NCBI GenBank assembly: GCA_944389115.1
Contig: CALXLE010000089.1
Span: 1-52,786 of the forward strand
Origin: an uncultured Spirochaetaceae bacterium
GTDB taxonomy: Bacteria; Spirochaetota; Spirochaetia; Sphaerochaetales; Sphaerochaetaceae
Length of the DNA: 52,786 nucleotides
Reading direction: 5' to 3'
Position 1 is the stretch's first letter, and each line of letters starts with the position of its first letter. Shown piece by piece: positions 23,698 through 31,920 of the stretch. Made by a program: the position numbers and the translations under genes. The notes under the pieces were generated by a model, which was not told the origin of the DNA, ran no database searches, and saw only the letters and a program-made list of their open reading frames with translations.

Positions 23698-25014
23698 TTA
23701 TTTATTCTGATACACTGCGGCGGGAGCGAGGAGCTTTCTGATATAGTTTCTGAAAGCTCTTCCCCGCTCGAATTCATTTGCGAAGTTCTCATCGGCATAG
23801 GCGCCGGGAGAGAGCAGGATTATCTCGGAAGTGTCCCTTCCTCTCTGCCTTGCCCTGGCGCTTTCCAGTGCCGCATCGACAGCATCCTCCATTTTAATAA
23901 AAGGACCGGAGAATCGTATTCCCTCACGGTGGAGCATGGGGAGAAGCTTGTCTGTCAGGCTTCCTGCGAGGAGGGTTACGGACACGGCATCATTTATCGG
24001 CCCTGTAAGCTCCTCGATATCCGTGTGGCTTTTATCCGTTCCGCCCAGTATGAGATGGACAGGTGTGCCTTTCATTCCCCTCATCGAGAACTGCACTGAT
24101 ATGGGTAGTACTGAAGCCGAATCATTTATGAATGATACACCATTATCGACAGCAACGAGCTCAAGCCTGTTCGGGATTCCCTTATAGCTTAGTATTGCTT
24201 TGTTGATATCCTTGCGTCTGAATCCGATAGAGCGTATGCATTCCCATGCAAGCTCGCTTCCAGCTTTATGCTTGAAAGGATTGATCGGTGAAGGGTAGGA
24301 GCGCACCTTCGCCTTTGTGATGATTCCGGAGAAGAGAAGCTTTTCCCTGAGGAACCTCGGGATGATAAGCCTTCGTGTCCATGGGCCGATGATCAGTCCT
24401 CCTTCGGCAGAGAAGTCGGAAGGCGATGTCGGGAGCGCAATTGTATCCGTTATTCCTATTATGTCTATCCGTGGCCAGTGGAATGAGAGCGCCTCTGCTG
24501 TATCGCGCACCTGCCACTGCGACATTTCGATGATTACCGCATCGTAGACCATATTGTCATTCTCAATCTCAGAGAGGATATGGAAGGCGGAGTAGCCAAC
24601 TCCCTCCGTTGAAGCGGCCTTTATTCCCAGCTCAGATAATGCTGCAGAGAGTGCTGATGCCGTGCTGGTCTTTCCTTTCGAGCCTAGGATAATGATTCTT
24701 TTCATGCGCTCCGTTCTTGGATCCTCCAGAAGCGCTGCTATATCATTGATAATCCTTCGGGCTTTCCTTTTGATGATGTAAGGAACGGGGATTCCGGGCA
24801 TCTTGACGACAATGTCCGCATTTCCCGCCTCTGATTCAGCCTCTTGGCGCGTGATAAAAATGGCCCCTCTCTCTTCAAGGTTCCTTCTTGTCTGCTCATT
24901 CCGGCTTTCATCGGAAGGGGAGAGTACCATTACCTCATTCCCCTGATTAAGATAGTACTCAGCAGCCTCGGCCCCGCCTCCGGAACCTCCGATGCCCATT
25001 ATAAGGACTCTCAT
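23698..25014 (-). CDS. murD: UDP-N-acetylmuramoylalanine--D-glutamate ligase
   Basis: The protein of about 438 aa is a cytoplasmic peptidoglycan-precursor ligase that adds D-glutamate to UDP-MurNAc-L-Ala. The N-terminal Rossmann region is MRVLIMGIGGSGGGAEAAEYY. The ATP loop is GSKGKTSTAS (about 113, counting from the GTG). NDSASVLPIS corresponds to the family NDSKATN region, and LSPGAYADENFANEFERGRAFRNYI is the usual C-terminal end. The sequence is divergent: the P-loop has GSKGKT where GTNGKT is usual. Start ATG 25014 is given; an in-frame GTG at 25020 lies 5 bases after a perfect TATAAT and could be used on a leaderless mRNA. Confidence 0.88.
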   Translation of the reverse strand: MRVLIMGIGGSGGGAEAAEYYLNQGNEVMVLSPSDESRNEQTRRNLEERGAIFITRQEAESEAGNADIVVKMPGIPVPYIIKRKARRIINDIAALLEDPRTERMKRIIILGSKGKTSTASALSAALSELGIKAASTEGVGYSAFHILSEIENDNMVYDAVIIEMSQWQVRDTAEALSFHWPRIDIIGITDTIALPTSPSDFSAEGGLIIGPWTRRLIIPRFLREKLLFSGIITKAKVRSYPSPINPFKHKAGSELAWECIRSIGFRRKDINKAILSYKGIPNRLELVAVDNGVSFINDSASVLPISVQFSMRGMKGTPVHLILGGTDKSHTDIEELTGPINDAVSVTLLAGSLTDKLLPMLHREGIRFSGPFIKMEDAVDAALESARARQRGRDTSEIILLSPGAYADENFANEFERGRAFRNYIRKLLAPAAVYQNK

Positions 25015-25025
25015 CTCCACTAAGG

Positions 25026-25053
25026 ATTATATGATGAAGATGGTCATAATCAA
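25026..25053 (-). promoter_or_regulatory. murD promoter
   Basis: On the minus strand TTGATT (25053-25048), 16 bases, TATAAT (25031-25026). The -10 is 5 bases from the GTG and 11 from the ATG start. Confidence 0.5.
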
Positions 25054-25101
25054 AGAAGAATATTGGGGAGAAAGCGCATTAAGATTCCTCCTGCAAGGCT
25101 A

Positions 25102-25130
25102 TTGACATCAATAAAGCAAAACCGCAGAAT
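25102..25130 (+). promoter_or_regulatory. Promoter of the small basic protein gene
   Basis: Perfect TTGACA (25102-25107), 17 bases, CAGAAT (25125-25130, 4 of 6). Confidence 0.45.
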
Positions 25131-25180
25131 AAACCGGTAATTACATTAATTCCATATGGAAAAGGATAAGGAGCATTACT

Positions 25181-25270
25181 GTGCCTTGCGGAAGAAAAAG
25201 AAAGAAGCATAAGATAGCAACTCACAAGAGAAAGAAGAGACTCAGAATGAACAGACACAAGAAGAAGTAA
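25181..25270 (+). CDS. 29-aa basic ribosomal-type protein (AURKAIP1/COX24, mS38/bS22-like)
   Basis: The short frame starts with GTG at 25181, 7 bases after AAGGAG, and ends TAA at 25270. The product begins MPCGRKRKKHKIATHKRKKR and continues LRMNRHKKK: 17 of 29 residues are Lys or Arg. The pattern PCGxKRKxHKxxTHKRKKRLRxNRHKK is that of the bacterial AURKAIP1/COX24-domain proteins, relatives of mitochondrial mS38 and mycobacterial bS22. These bind at the small ribosomal subunit near h44. It has its own promoter and a strong terminator at 25289, so it is a monocistronic gene. Family recognition is from memory of the pattern; no alignment was run. Confidence 0.85.
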   Translation: MPCGRKRKKHKIATHKRKKRLRMNRHKKK

Positions 25271-25288
25271 TCTTCTTTGGCTATCTAG

Positions 25289-25326
25289 ACCGCTGGTGCA
25301 AAAGCCGGCGGTTTTCTTTTTCTAAT
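25289..25326 (+). terminator. Terminator of the small basic protein gene
   Basis: ACCGCTGG-TGCAAAAG-CCGGCGGT, an 8-bp stem with one G-T pair, followed by TTTTCTTTTTC. The 166 bases from here to the next gene are AT-rich with nothing recognised. Confidence 0.8.
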
Positions 25327-25492
25327 ATCCAAAATCAATGATATTCAAACAATTTTCATGTTTTATGTCTTACATTATTAGTATTTTTGTCATCGGAAAT
25401 TAGCTGGTCTGGTTTGAGAAGTATTGCGGATCCATATAAAAACTATGGAATGATAGCAATCAGATAGATCAATAAAAACATCAGTATTTCTC

Positions 25493-26209
25493 TTAAAATA
25501 GAGGCGTCAGTTCTGCATAATGCGTTATTCCGTCTCTGATAAATGTAATCTGAATAGGTTGATCTCCATAAATAGAGTTGATTATGGCATCATATGTCTC
25601 TGCGTTAGGGACTTCTTGCCCATTTACTTCCGTGATTATATCACCTGGAAAAAGATTTGCATTATATGCAGGGGAGTCCGAATATACGATGTCAATATAT
25701 GCGCCAGTATTCTTTTTCAGTGCCATGCGCTCGGAAGTATTCATGTCTCGGCATGAAATCCCGACTCTAGCAAAATACATGCTCTCATCCAGAGACATAG
25801 GCGAAAAGAAGTAAATCAAATAATCATATCGATCAATGGAGTAAGAAGAGATGTAATCTCTATATCCTGTGATTCCGGTTATGGTATTGGTGTATTGGTA
25901 TGTATATACTGCTATCTTTGCTCCGTTTTCTCTGCAAAGATCAGTTATCTCAGAGTCCAAGGAATCATTGTCTGGTCCATTATATGAAGCACTTCCAATG
26001 ATCCAGAAATAATTTGACCGGAGAAAATAAATATCTGAATATATATCCGTCGAATAGTATATTTGAGGGGTTTCGTCGGCCTTCAGGCGATTCTCTTCAG
26101 GAATTGCCTCTATAGGAATCCACTCAGTATAGAAATCAGAAACTGTTGAACATCCTGAGATAAAAATCAGAGACAAGACAATCAGAATATATTCTGCATA
26201 TCTACGCAT
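25493..26209 (-). CDS. Lipoprotein with C-terminal PDZ domain
   Basis: The 238-aa protein has a lipoprotein signal MRRYAEYILIVLSLIFISG-C (lipobox ISGC). A central region rich in tyrosine (about 45-150) contains an alternating pattern suggestive of an alpha/beta fold, unrecognised here. A C-terminal PDZ domain (about 165-236) contains AYIDIVYSDSPAYNANLFPGDIITEVNGQEVP and PIQITFIRDG. PDZ domains bind peptide ends, often in envelope quality control, but no protease domain is present. Start ATG 26209 has GAGGAAAT directly upstream and is preferred over a start six codons earlier. The gene is AT-rich compared with its neighbours and isolated on the minus strand. Confidence 0.8.
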   Translation of the reverse strand: MRRYAEYILIVLSLIFISGCSTVSDFYTEWIPIEAIPEENRLKADETPQIYYSTDIYSDIYFLRSNYFWIIGSASYNGPDNDSLDSEITDLCRENGAKIAVYTYQYTNTITGITGYRDYISSYSIDRYDYLIYFFSPMSLDESMYFARVGISCRDMNTSERMALKKNTGAYIDIVYSDSPAYNANLFPGDIITEVNGQEVPNAETYDAIINSIYGDQPIQITFIRDGITHYAELTPLF

Positions 26210-26367
26210 ATTTCCTCGCTTACACATATTATAAACTTAGATTTATCGTATTAATATCAAGAAAATCTTGTTGTAAATGATTAAAAGATCTGAATGAGAA
26301 AATACAAATAGTCTTTCCCTATTTATGATGTTGATAACATTTGTGTTTCAGCTTTTCGCTCTAGGTA

Positions 26368-27132
26368 TCATCTAACCTCCCTGCTGTCCATAGTGCCCGC
26401 AGGGAGCAGAGTCTTCAGCGCAAGCTCTGCCATATATTCGCCGAATACCGCTGTGACTGTTGGCAGTGATCCAAGGACAGGGCGCTTTCTTTCTGTTCCT
26501 GGCATATTCTCTGCCTCTGAATCCGTATCCGGATCCCTGTAGGTGAATCTCACTTCCTCAGAGGAGAATACGCACCGGATTCCTTTGCTTATGCCTTTCT
26601 TCCTGAGACCTTTACGTACTTCCTTTGCAAGAGGGCAGCCGTATGTATCCATGATGTCTGCAATATGGATATGCGTCACGCTTCTTCTGAGCGCCGCTCC
26701 CATGCTCGATACAGCAGGGATGCCATGCTCATATGCATACGACAGAAGCTCAATCTTGGCTCCAAGGGAGTCTATGCAGTCCAGGATTATATCAGCAGAG
26801 GAGAAGATGCCGAGATTGTCGCTGCTGATTACAACAGGATACTTCTCAATGGTGCATTCAGGGTTTATATCCATTACTCTGCATTCAGCCGCATCGGTCT
26901 TGAGTTCCCCGATTGTGGAATGGAGGGCGAGTATCTGCCTGTTTATGTTGCTTTCGGATACCCTGTCGAAGTCTACGAGTATGAAATGCCCTATGCCGAT
27001 CCTCGCGAGGGCCTCAAGTGCGTAGCCGCCGACAGCCCCTATGCCAGCAATGGCAATGGTCTTGGATCCAAGGATCCTGGTATTCTCATCTCCTAAAAGT
27101 CTTCTTGTTCTTTCAAACTGCTTTCCTGTCAT
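26368..27132 (-). CDS. tcdA: tRNA threonylcarbamoyladenosine dehydratase
   Basis: The 254-aa E1-like (ThiF/MoeB) enzyme catalyses ATP-dependent cyclisation of t6A37 in tRNA to ct6A. The nucleotide fold AIAGIGAVGGYALEALARIGIGHFILVDFDRVSESNINRQ and the SMGAALRRSVTHIHIADI...CPLAKEVRKGLRKKGI segment are specific to TcdA/CsdL rather than to ThiF or MoeB. There are no zinc-binding CxxC pairs, in line with TcdA. The ATG overlaps the tatD stop by 4 bases, so the two are cotranscribed. Confidence 0.93.
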   Translation of the reverse strand: MTGKQFERTRRLLGDENTRILGSKTIAIAGIGAVGGYALEALARIGIGHFILVDFDRVSESNINRQILALHSTIGELKTDAAECRVMDINPECTIEKYPVVISSDNLGIFSSADIILDCIDSLGAKIELLSYAYEHGIPAVSSMGAALRRSVTHIHIADIMDTYGCPLAKEVRKGLRKKGISKGIRCVFSSEEVRFTYRDPDTDSEAENMPGTERKRPVLGSLPTVTAVFGEYMAELALKTLLPAGTMDSREVR

Positions 27133-27740
27133 AATATTATATCCTTAAGCATTTCCCAGCATCTTTCCCCTGCGTCAGTTCCAACCCGCACTGAAAGCTT
27201 CCTGGACCACTCTTCCAGAGCATCCCTCTGGGCTTCGCCCGCCTCCATATCTGTCTCAATCAGGAAGGGGAGGGCAAGAAGCTTCTCGAAGCTCTTTGCT
27301 CTTTCTGCCTTCGGAGATAGTGAGATCATTCCGCCAAGCGAGAGTGCCTGGCACGCAATCTCATATGATCCAGTGAAGCCATGCATGATGAATCCATGAA
27401 TTCCTTCGTCCTTCAGGATTTCCAATGTCCTTCCATATTCCCGCACAGTATGGATAACAGCAATTCTGCCATACTCCTTCGCTATCCTCAGAGCTTCCCT
27501 GAAGATCCTTTCCTGCTCTGGAAGATTGCCATAGCGTTTATCAAGTCCGATCTCCCCGATATGCCATCCGTTCCTTGCTGCTATCCGGAGCTTTTCAATG
27601 TCCTTCTCCCTGCCTTCCGGGATTATCCCAAGAGCTCTATACCGATAGCTGGCAGCAGAATCCATCTCATCGGTTGAGGAGGTTGCGATGAAAGCGGAGT
27701 CTGTCTGTCCGCCTATATGTGCATGGGCATCGAATAGCAT
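27129..27740 (-). CDS. TatD-family metal-dependent hydrolase
   Basis: The 203-aa TIM-barrel hydrolase is short for TatD (about 255) but keeps the metal ligands. These are HAH near the start (LFDAHAHIGG), E in GEIGLDKRYG, H in VIHTVRE, H in MHGFTGS and D in LIETDME. Family members are 3'-5' DNA exonucleases or D-aminoacyl-tRNA deacylase-like enzymes; activity here is not determined. ATG 27740 is chosen because a promoter ends 6 bases upstream and the protein then begins directly at the metal motif. ATG 27776 would add 12 unconserved residues. It overlaps tcdA by 4 bases. Confidence 0.85.
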   Translation of the reverse strand: MLFDAHAHIGGQTDSAFIATSSTDEMDSAASYRYRALGIIPEGREKDIEKLRIAARNGWHIGEIGLDKRYGNLPEQERIFREALRIAKEYGRIAVIHTVREYGRTLEILKDEGIHGFIMHGFTGSYEIACQALSLGGMISLSPKAERAKSFEKLLALPFLIETDMEAGEAQRDALEEWSRKLSVRVGTDAGERCWEMLKDIIL

Positions 27741-27746
27741 GCTATG

Positions 27747-27776
27747 ATGATACCAGCTGCAGGGCGTATGGGACAA
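27747..27776 (-). promoter_or_regulatory. tatD promoter, predicted leaderless start
   Basis: On the minus strand TTGTCC (27776-27771), 18 bases, TATCAT (27752-27747), then 6 bases to ATG 27740. No ribosome site is present. Confidence 0.4.
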
Positions 27777-27784
27777 TCAGCATA

Positions 27785-27814
27785 TTGACTTCCATGGCAT
27801 TCTGATGGTAATTT
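27785..27814 (+). promoter_or_regulatory. Candidate rpsF operon promoter
   Basis: TTGACT (27785-27790), 18 bases, TAATTT (27809-27814). It lies about 60 bases before rpsF. Confidence 0.35.
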
Positions 27815-27828
27815 CATAAAGCCTCTTT

Positions 27829-27843
27829 ATCCGCATAGCGGAT
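27829..27843 (+). promoter_or_regulatory. Leader hairpin before rpsF (possible S6:S18-binding element)
   Basis: ATCCGC-ATA-GCGGAT forms a perfect 6-bp hairpin in the rpsF leader. S6:S18 complexes often repress their own operon through a leader stem with a CCG element. The position fits, but the fold has not been matched to the known motif. Confidence 0.3.
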
Positions 27844-27872
27844 CGAAAATCTAAAGGCCACAAGGAGGAACC

Positions 27873-28160
27873 ATGATCCAGAATTATGAGTTCACAGTCA
27901 TCCTTGACTCCGATGAGGAGAGGATGAAGGCAGGCTACGAGCTTGTCAAGGAGACGTTTGCACGCTTCGGTGCAGATATTACAAAGGAAGAGGATCTCGG
28001 CGTGAGGACTCTTGCTTACGAAATCAGGAAGCAGGACAGAGGTCACTACATCTACTTCGAGCTGAAGGCTGACACAGCATCCATTTCCGAGATGAACAAC
28101 ATCTTCCAGCTTTCAACGCTTGTCCTCAAGTTCCTGTTCGTCAATCCGGAAAGGAAGTAA
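27873..28160 (+). CDS. rpsF: 30S ribosomal protein bS6
   Basis: The 95-aa ribosomal protein of the central 30S domain pairs with S18. The start MIQNYEFTVILDSDEERMKAGYE, the middle FGADITKEEDLGVRTLAYEIRKQDRGHYIYFELKA and the end LSTLVLKFLFVNPERK are the family pattern. A strong ribosome site AAGGAGG precedes the ATG. It heads the conserved rpsF-ssb-rpsR-(membrane)-rplI-dnaB order, with 11 bases to ssb. Confidence 0.97.
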   Translation: MIQNYEFTVILDSDEERMKAGYELVKETFARFGADITKEEDLGVRTLAYEIRKQDRGHYIYFELKADTASISEMNNIFQLSTLVLKFLFVNPERK

Positions 28161-28171
28161 GGAATTAGCTT

Positions 28172-28648
28172 ATGGCTGGTGATGTTAACGTTGTTGTGCT
28201 TGTCGGTCGCCTCACCCGCAATGCTGAGCTGAAGTACAGCCAGAACGGCATGTCTTCCATGCTCCGCTTCTCGATTGCTGTGAACAGCCGCCGCCGCGGT
28301 GCTGATGGCAGCTGGTCGGATGATCCGAACTTCTTTGACTGCGTCTATTTCTCCAAGACAGCTGAGGCAATGAGCCAGTACCTTGAGAAGGGAAGGCAGG
28401 TTGCGATCCAGGGAGAGCTCAGGCAGTCGAGATGGGAAGGGCAGGATGGTCAGTCCAGGAACCGTGTTGAGATATTCGTCAACAACCTTACGCTTCTGAG
28501 CCAGTCACAGGGAGGCCGCCCTCAGGGTGCCCCATCGCAATCATATTCCCAGAACCCGGTACAGCAGCGCCAGAGCGCGCCTGCTCCAGAGATGCCCGAT
28601 GCAGGCATGGGTCCTGAGGCTTTCCAGGATGATAACATCCCATTCTGA
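28172..28648 (+). CDS. ssb: Single-stranded DNA-binding protein
   Basis: The 158-aa protein has an N-terminal OB fold (about 1-108: [57 protein letters not shown]). A disordered Q/P/S/G-rich linker leads to the acidic tip DDNIPF, which recruits replication and repair partners. Length and tip are typical of bacterial SSB. It lies between rpsF and rpsR, as in most bacteria. Confidence 0.97.
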   Translation: MAGDVNVVVLVGRLTRNAELKYSQNGMSSMLRFSIAVNSRRRGADGSWSDDPNFFDCVYFSKTAEAMSQYLEKGRQVAIQGELRQSRWEGQDGQSRNRVEIFVNNLTLLSQSQGGRPQGAPSQSYSQNPVQQRQSAPAPEMPDAGMGPEAFQDDNIPF

Positions 28649-28661
28649 TAGGAGAATAATT

Positions 28662-28937
28662 ATGCACGAAGATAAGGATTTCGCTGAGAAGGATGCACTG
28701 CGCGATAGAAAGGCCGGTGTAAAGAAGCTTGGCTTCAAGAAGAAGGTCTGCAAGTTCTGCCAGGGCGCAGCACCTGCTGATTACAAGAACCCGGAGATGC
28801 TCCGCCGCTATATCACAGAGAGGGGCAAGATCCTTCCTGCACGCATCACCGGAACATGTGCAAAGCACCAGAGAGCTCTTAACAGGGAAATCAAGAGAGC
28901 AAGAGTGCTTGCATACCTCCCGTTCGAGAAGAAGTGA
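28662..28937 (+). CDS. rpsR: 30S ribosomal protein bS18
   Basis: The 91-aa protein has a charged N-terminal stretch, then KVCKFCQG (a CxxC pair), [48 protein letters not shown], the hallmark of S18. The start ATG 28662 has TAGGAGAA upstream. Longer frames run into ssb and are rejected. It is the S6 partner on the platform of the 30S subunit. Confidence 0.97.
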   Translation: MHEDKDFAEKDALRDRKAGVKKLGFKKKVCKFCQGAAPADYKNPEMLRRYITERGKILPARITGTCAKHQRALNREIKRARVLAYLPFEKK

Positions 28938-28950
28938 GCAAGGGAGAGCC

Positions 28951-29928
28951 ATGCGGAAGGGAGTCCATACATTCCTTGAGGGAGTGCTGCTGATATTCGC
29001 CAGCCAGCTTCTCCTGACTCTTGGCGGAGGTATGTTCTCATTTATCGCAATGGCTCCGATTCTCTTTTTCTCAATCGGACATGGAACAGGGAAGACCGTT
29101 CTTCTTTCTGCTGTCAACATCCTTGTGATTGCTCTCGGAAGCATGCTTCTGGACCATCCATGGGAAAGCGGGAAGCTCGGATGGATCTTCCTGTTGCTTT
29201 ATATGTATTTTCCCCTGTCGCTGTCAGCGGCTGGGATTGTCTGGCTGAAGACAAGAGGTGATCATAGGCTGATAGGGCGTCTGATGAAGGCGCTTATACC
29301 ATCCTTCATCCTTCTTGCCGTATATGCCCTCATCATCTTCTCTGATAAGGCACTTCCCGGAGAGATACTCGATTCTTTCAGGAATGTGTTTGCTGACCTT
29401 TTCGTGCCGGTTCTGGAGGCACTGTTCCCAGGGCTTGATGCATCCCGTCTCTTCGAGCTTGTGATGCTTACCCTGCTGTCCCTCCTTTATCCTGTGCTTC
29501 TGGCCAGCGTCTGTGCAGGATGCTTCATCTATGAGACAGCCCTGCATTCAAGAGAAAGCGGGTGGGAGAGGCAGGTCATTGCATTCGGTTATCCATCGGA
29601 TGCAGTATGGGGTTTCATCATATCATGGGCCCTTGTGCTTCTCCTCCGCTTTGTATCAGCACCCCTGCTGCTGGAGATAGCAGTGATGAATGCAGCTGGC
29701 ATATGGTCCGTGCTTTACGCTATACAGGGATTTACCGTAGTAGCGGCAAGGATACGGCGGAGGCATGAGAACGTGAAGAGCATGACCATCTTCATAGTGC
29801 TTGCCATCTTCGGACTGCTGATCCCTGGGATAAATCTTTTTACACTCATAGGACTTCCGATACTTGGAGTCCTTGAGAGCTTCTTCGATCTGAAGAAGCT
29901 AGGAGCTGATTATGAAGATCATTCTTAA
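28951..29928 (+). CDS. Polytopic membrane protein (DUF2232/YybS-like position)
   Basis: The 325-aa hydrophobic protein has about eight predicted membrane helices (for example ILLIFASQLLLTLGGGMFSFIAMAPILFF, LIPSFILLAVYALIIF, LLSLLYPVLLASVCAG, WGFIISWALVLLLRF, MTIFIVLAIFGLLIPGINLF). No catalytic motif is visible. A DUF2232-type integral membrane protein commonly lies between rpsR and rplI, which supports that family by context, but the sequence match was not checked. The start ATG has GGGAGAG 4 bases upstream. The end overlaps rplI by 17 bases. Confidence 0.75.
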   Translation: MRKGVHTFLEGVLLIFASQLLLTLGGGMFSFIAMAPILFFSIGHGTGKTVLLSAVNILVIALGSMLLDHPWESGKLGWIFLLLYMYFPLSLSAAGIVWLKTRGDHRLIGRLMKALIPSFILLAVYALIIFSDKALPGEILDSFRNVFADLFVPVLEALFPGLDASRLFELVMLTLLSLLYPVLLASVCAGCFIYETALHSRESGWERQVIAFGYPSDAVWGFIISWALVLLLRFVSAPLLLEIAVMNAAGIWSVLYAIQGFTVVAARIRRRHENVKSMTIFIVLAIFGLLIPGINLFTLIGLPILGVLESFFDLKKLGADYEDHS

Positions 29929-30523
29929 CCAGGACGTGATCCACCTCGGAGAAGAGGGAGATGTCGTAGAGGTAAAGGACGGTTACGCAAGGAACTATCT
30001 CCTTCCTACTGGCACAGCTGTAATCTACAGCAAGGCAAATGCTGCGCTCTTTAAGTCAAGAGCAGCTGCAATCGAGCAGAGAAAGGCTGAGAAGAGGGCC
30101 GCATCCGCATCCATCAAGGAGAGGCTGGACAATGTCGTTCTTACGATCACTGTACCGGCAGGCGAGTCCGGAAAGCTTTTCGGATCTGTTACTTCCCAGA
30201 TGGTCCAGGCAGAGCTTCAGAAGCTTGGCTTTGAGATTGAGAGGAAGAAGATCGAGGTTGCAACACATGCAATCAAGATGACTGGAACATACTCTGTTGT
30301 CATCCATCTCTATGAGAACGATATGTCTCACGTCAAGCTCATCGTTCAGTCAGAGGCTGAGAGGATCATGGCGGAGAAGAAGGCTGCAGAGGAGAAAGCT
30401 GCTGCTGAAGCTGCTGCCGCCGAGGCCGCCGCTGCTGCAGAGGCTGCTGCCGAGACAGCAGAGGAAGCTCCTGCAGAGGAGGAGAAAGCTTCTGAGGAAG
30501 CACCCGCATCCGATGCGGAATAA
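29912..30523 (+). CDS. rplI: 50S ribosomal protein bL9 with long Ala/Glu tail
   Basis: The 203-aa protein has an N-terminal domain MKIILNQDVIHLGEEGDVVEVKDGYARNYLLP, a connecting helix, and a C-terminal RNA-binding domain that ends near residue 150. It is about 50 residues longer than usual (E. coli 149). The extra tail is a low-complexity Ala/Glu/Lys run (EKKAAEEKAAAEAAAAEAAA and onward) ending DAE. The gene overlaps the preceding membrane-protein gene by 17 bases and has AGGAGC upstream of its ATG. The tail may be lineage specific; see findings. Confidence 0.96.
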   Translation: MKIILNQDVIHLGEEGDVVEVKDGYARNYLLPTGTAVIYSKANAALFKSRAAAIEQRKAEKRAASASIKERLDNVVLTITVPAGESGKLFGSVTSQMVQAELQKLGFEIERKKIEVATHAIKMTGTYSVVIHLYENDMSHVKLIVQSEAERIMAEKKAAEEKAAAEAAAAEAAAAAEAAAETAEEAPAEEEKASEEAPASDAE

Positions 30524-30532
30524 GGAAGCAGT

Positions 30533-31918
30533 GTGAGAACCGCACCGCATAATGATGATGCCGAGAAAGCCCTTCTCGGCGCTATCCTTATGAATGAGGA
30601 GGCATATGACAGTGTGTCACAGATTGTCAGTGCCTCCGATTTCTATCATCCGGCGAATGCTGAGATCTTCACCGCAATCCAGAGGATGAAGGAGAGTTCC
30701 GGCTTCGCTGTTGATATCATCACGCTGACCGACTTCCTGAGGAAGAACGGCAAGCTTGATGCCGCCGGCGGGCTCGGATATGTCTCAACGCTCACAGAGT
30801 CTGAGACGATATATTCCAATGCAGAGCAGTATGCAGGGATCGTGAAGGAGCTTTCGCTAAGGCGGAGCATGATCTCGCTCTCTGCGAAGATGTCCGAAGC
30901 CGCGGGCGATGACAAGAACGATGTCTACTCGCTTCTGGATGAGAGCGAGACGAAGCTGATGCAGCTTTCCGAGAATGGCTCTGTAAGCAATGAAAGCTAC
31001 TCTGTGTCGGCAGCTGTCACTGATATCGTCACAAGAATCCAGCTGAAGATGGAAGGAAAGCTTGATGATGATGCCATAGCCACGGGATTCTCTGTTCTCG
31101 ACAAGTACTGCAATGGCGGATTCCATCCAGAGGACTATGTCGTTATAGCAGCCCGCCCTTCAATCGGTAAGACGGCGTTTGCAGTCTCAATGATACGCAA
31201 CATGCTCCTTGATGGAAGAAGCATCGCATTCTTCTCTCTTGAGATGCCAGCGAGGCAGATAACTGTCAGACTTCTGGCGAATATCTCGAGGGTGGATGCC
31301 AGGAAGATCACCAATGGTGATTTCGGCGATGGTGAGTTCATCCGTGTCATGGATGCTGCAGACAGCCTTTATTCAAAATCGCTCTATATCGTCGATGTGC
31401 CGAATATAAAGCTCGGAGACCTGAGGGCAAAGGCAAGGTCCCTGAAGAGGGAGAAGCATATAGAGTGCATCCTCATCGATTACATCGGGCTCGTGGATCC
31501 GGGCCTTGATCAGCGCACTCCGCGCCATGAGGTTATCGCGACTGTATCGAAATCCCTCAAGCAGCTTGCAAGAGAGCTGAAGATCCCTATCGTTGTTCTA
31601 TGCCAGGTATCCAGGGACAGCGAGGAGAGAGAGCCTATACTCTCCAATCTCCGTGATTCAGGCTCAATCGAGCAGGATGCCGATATAGTAATGTTCCTCC
31701 ATAGGAAGAGGGTACTTACCGAGGAGGAGAAGATGCAGAATGCGAAGGACCGCGATGGAAGGCCCGTTCTGCAGACGACTATGGTCATCGTTGCGAAGCA
31801 GAGGAACGGAGAGACAGGCTCGTTCAAGGTTGGCTACAATGCATCGACGACATCTTTCGAGGAAGTCCAGCAGGATAGCATCTTCTTCAAGCCTGATGCT
31901 CCTGACAAGCGCAAGTGA
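30533..31918 (+). CDS. dnaB: Replicative DNA helicase
   Basis: The 461-aa hexameric helicase unwinds DNA at the replication fork. The N-terminal collar domain (HNDDAEKALLGAILMNEEAYD) is followed by the RecA-like domain. Walker A is ARPSIGKT (207-214), Walker B CILIDYIGLV, and the DnaB motif LKQLARELKIPIVVLCQVSRDSEEREPILSNLRDSGSIEQDADIVMFLHR. The end NGETGSFKVGYNASTTSFEE is typical. The start is GTG 30533 with AAGGAAG upstream. It ends 2 bases before the convergent rseP gene with no room for a separate terminator. Confidence 0.97.
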   Translation: MRTAPHNDDAEKALLGAILMNEEAYDSVSQIVSASDFYHPANAEIFTAIQRMKESSGFAVDIITLTDFLRKNGKLDAAGGLGYVSTLTESETIYSNAEQYAGIVKELSLRRSMISLSAKMSEAAGDDKNDVYSLLDESETKLMQLSENGSVSNESYSVSAAVTDIVTRIQLKMEGKLDDDAIATGFSVLDKYCNGGFHPEDYVVIAARPSIGKTAFAVSMIRNMLLDGRSIAFFSLEMPARQITVRLLANISRVDARKITNGDFGDGEFIRVMDAADSLYSKSLYIVDVPNIKLGDLRAKARSLKREKHIECILIDYIGLVDPGLDQRTPRHEVIATVSKSLKQLARELKIPIVVLCQVSRDSEEREPILSNLRDSGSIEQDADIVMFLHRKRVLTEEEKMQNAKDRDGRPVLQTTMVIVAKQRNGETGSFKVGYNASTTSFEEVQQDSIFFKPDAPDKRK

Positions 31919-31920
31919 CC

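Noticed and set aside
28488..29144. A 218-codon minus-strand frame across ssb, rpsR and the membrane protein gene
   Set aside because: It overlaps three recognised genes and has cysteine-, arginine- and serine-rich noise composition.
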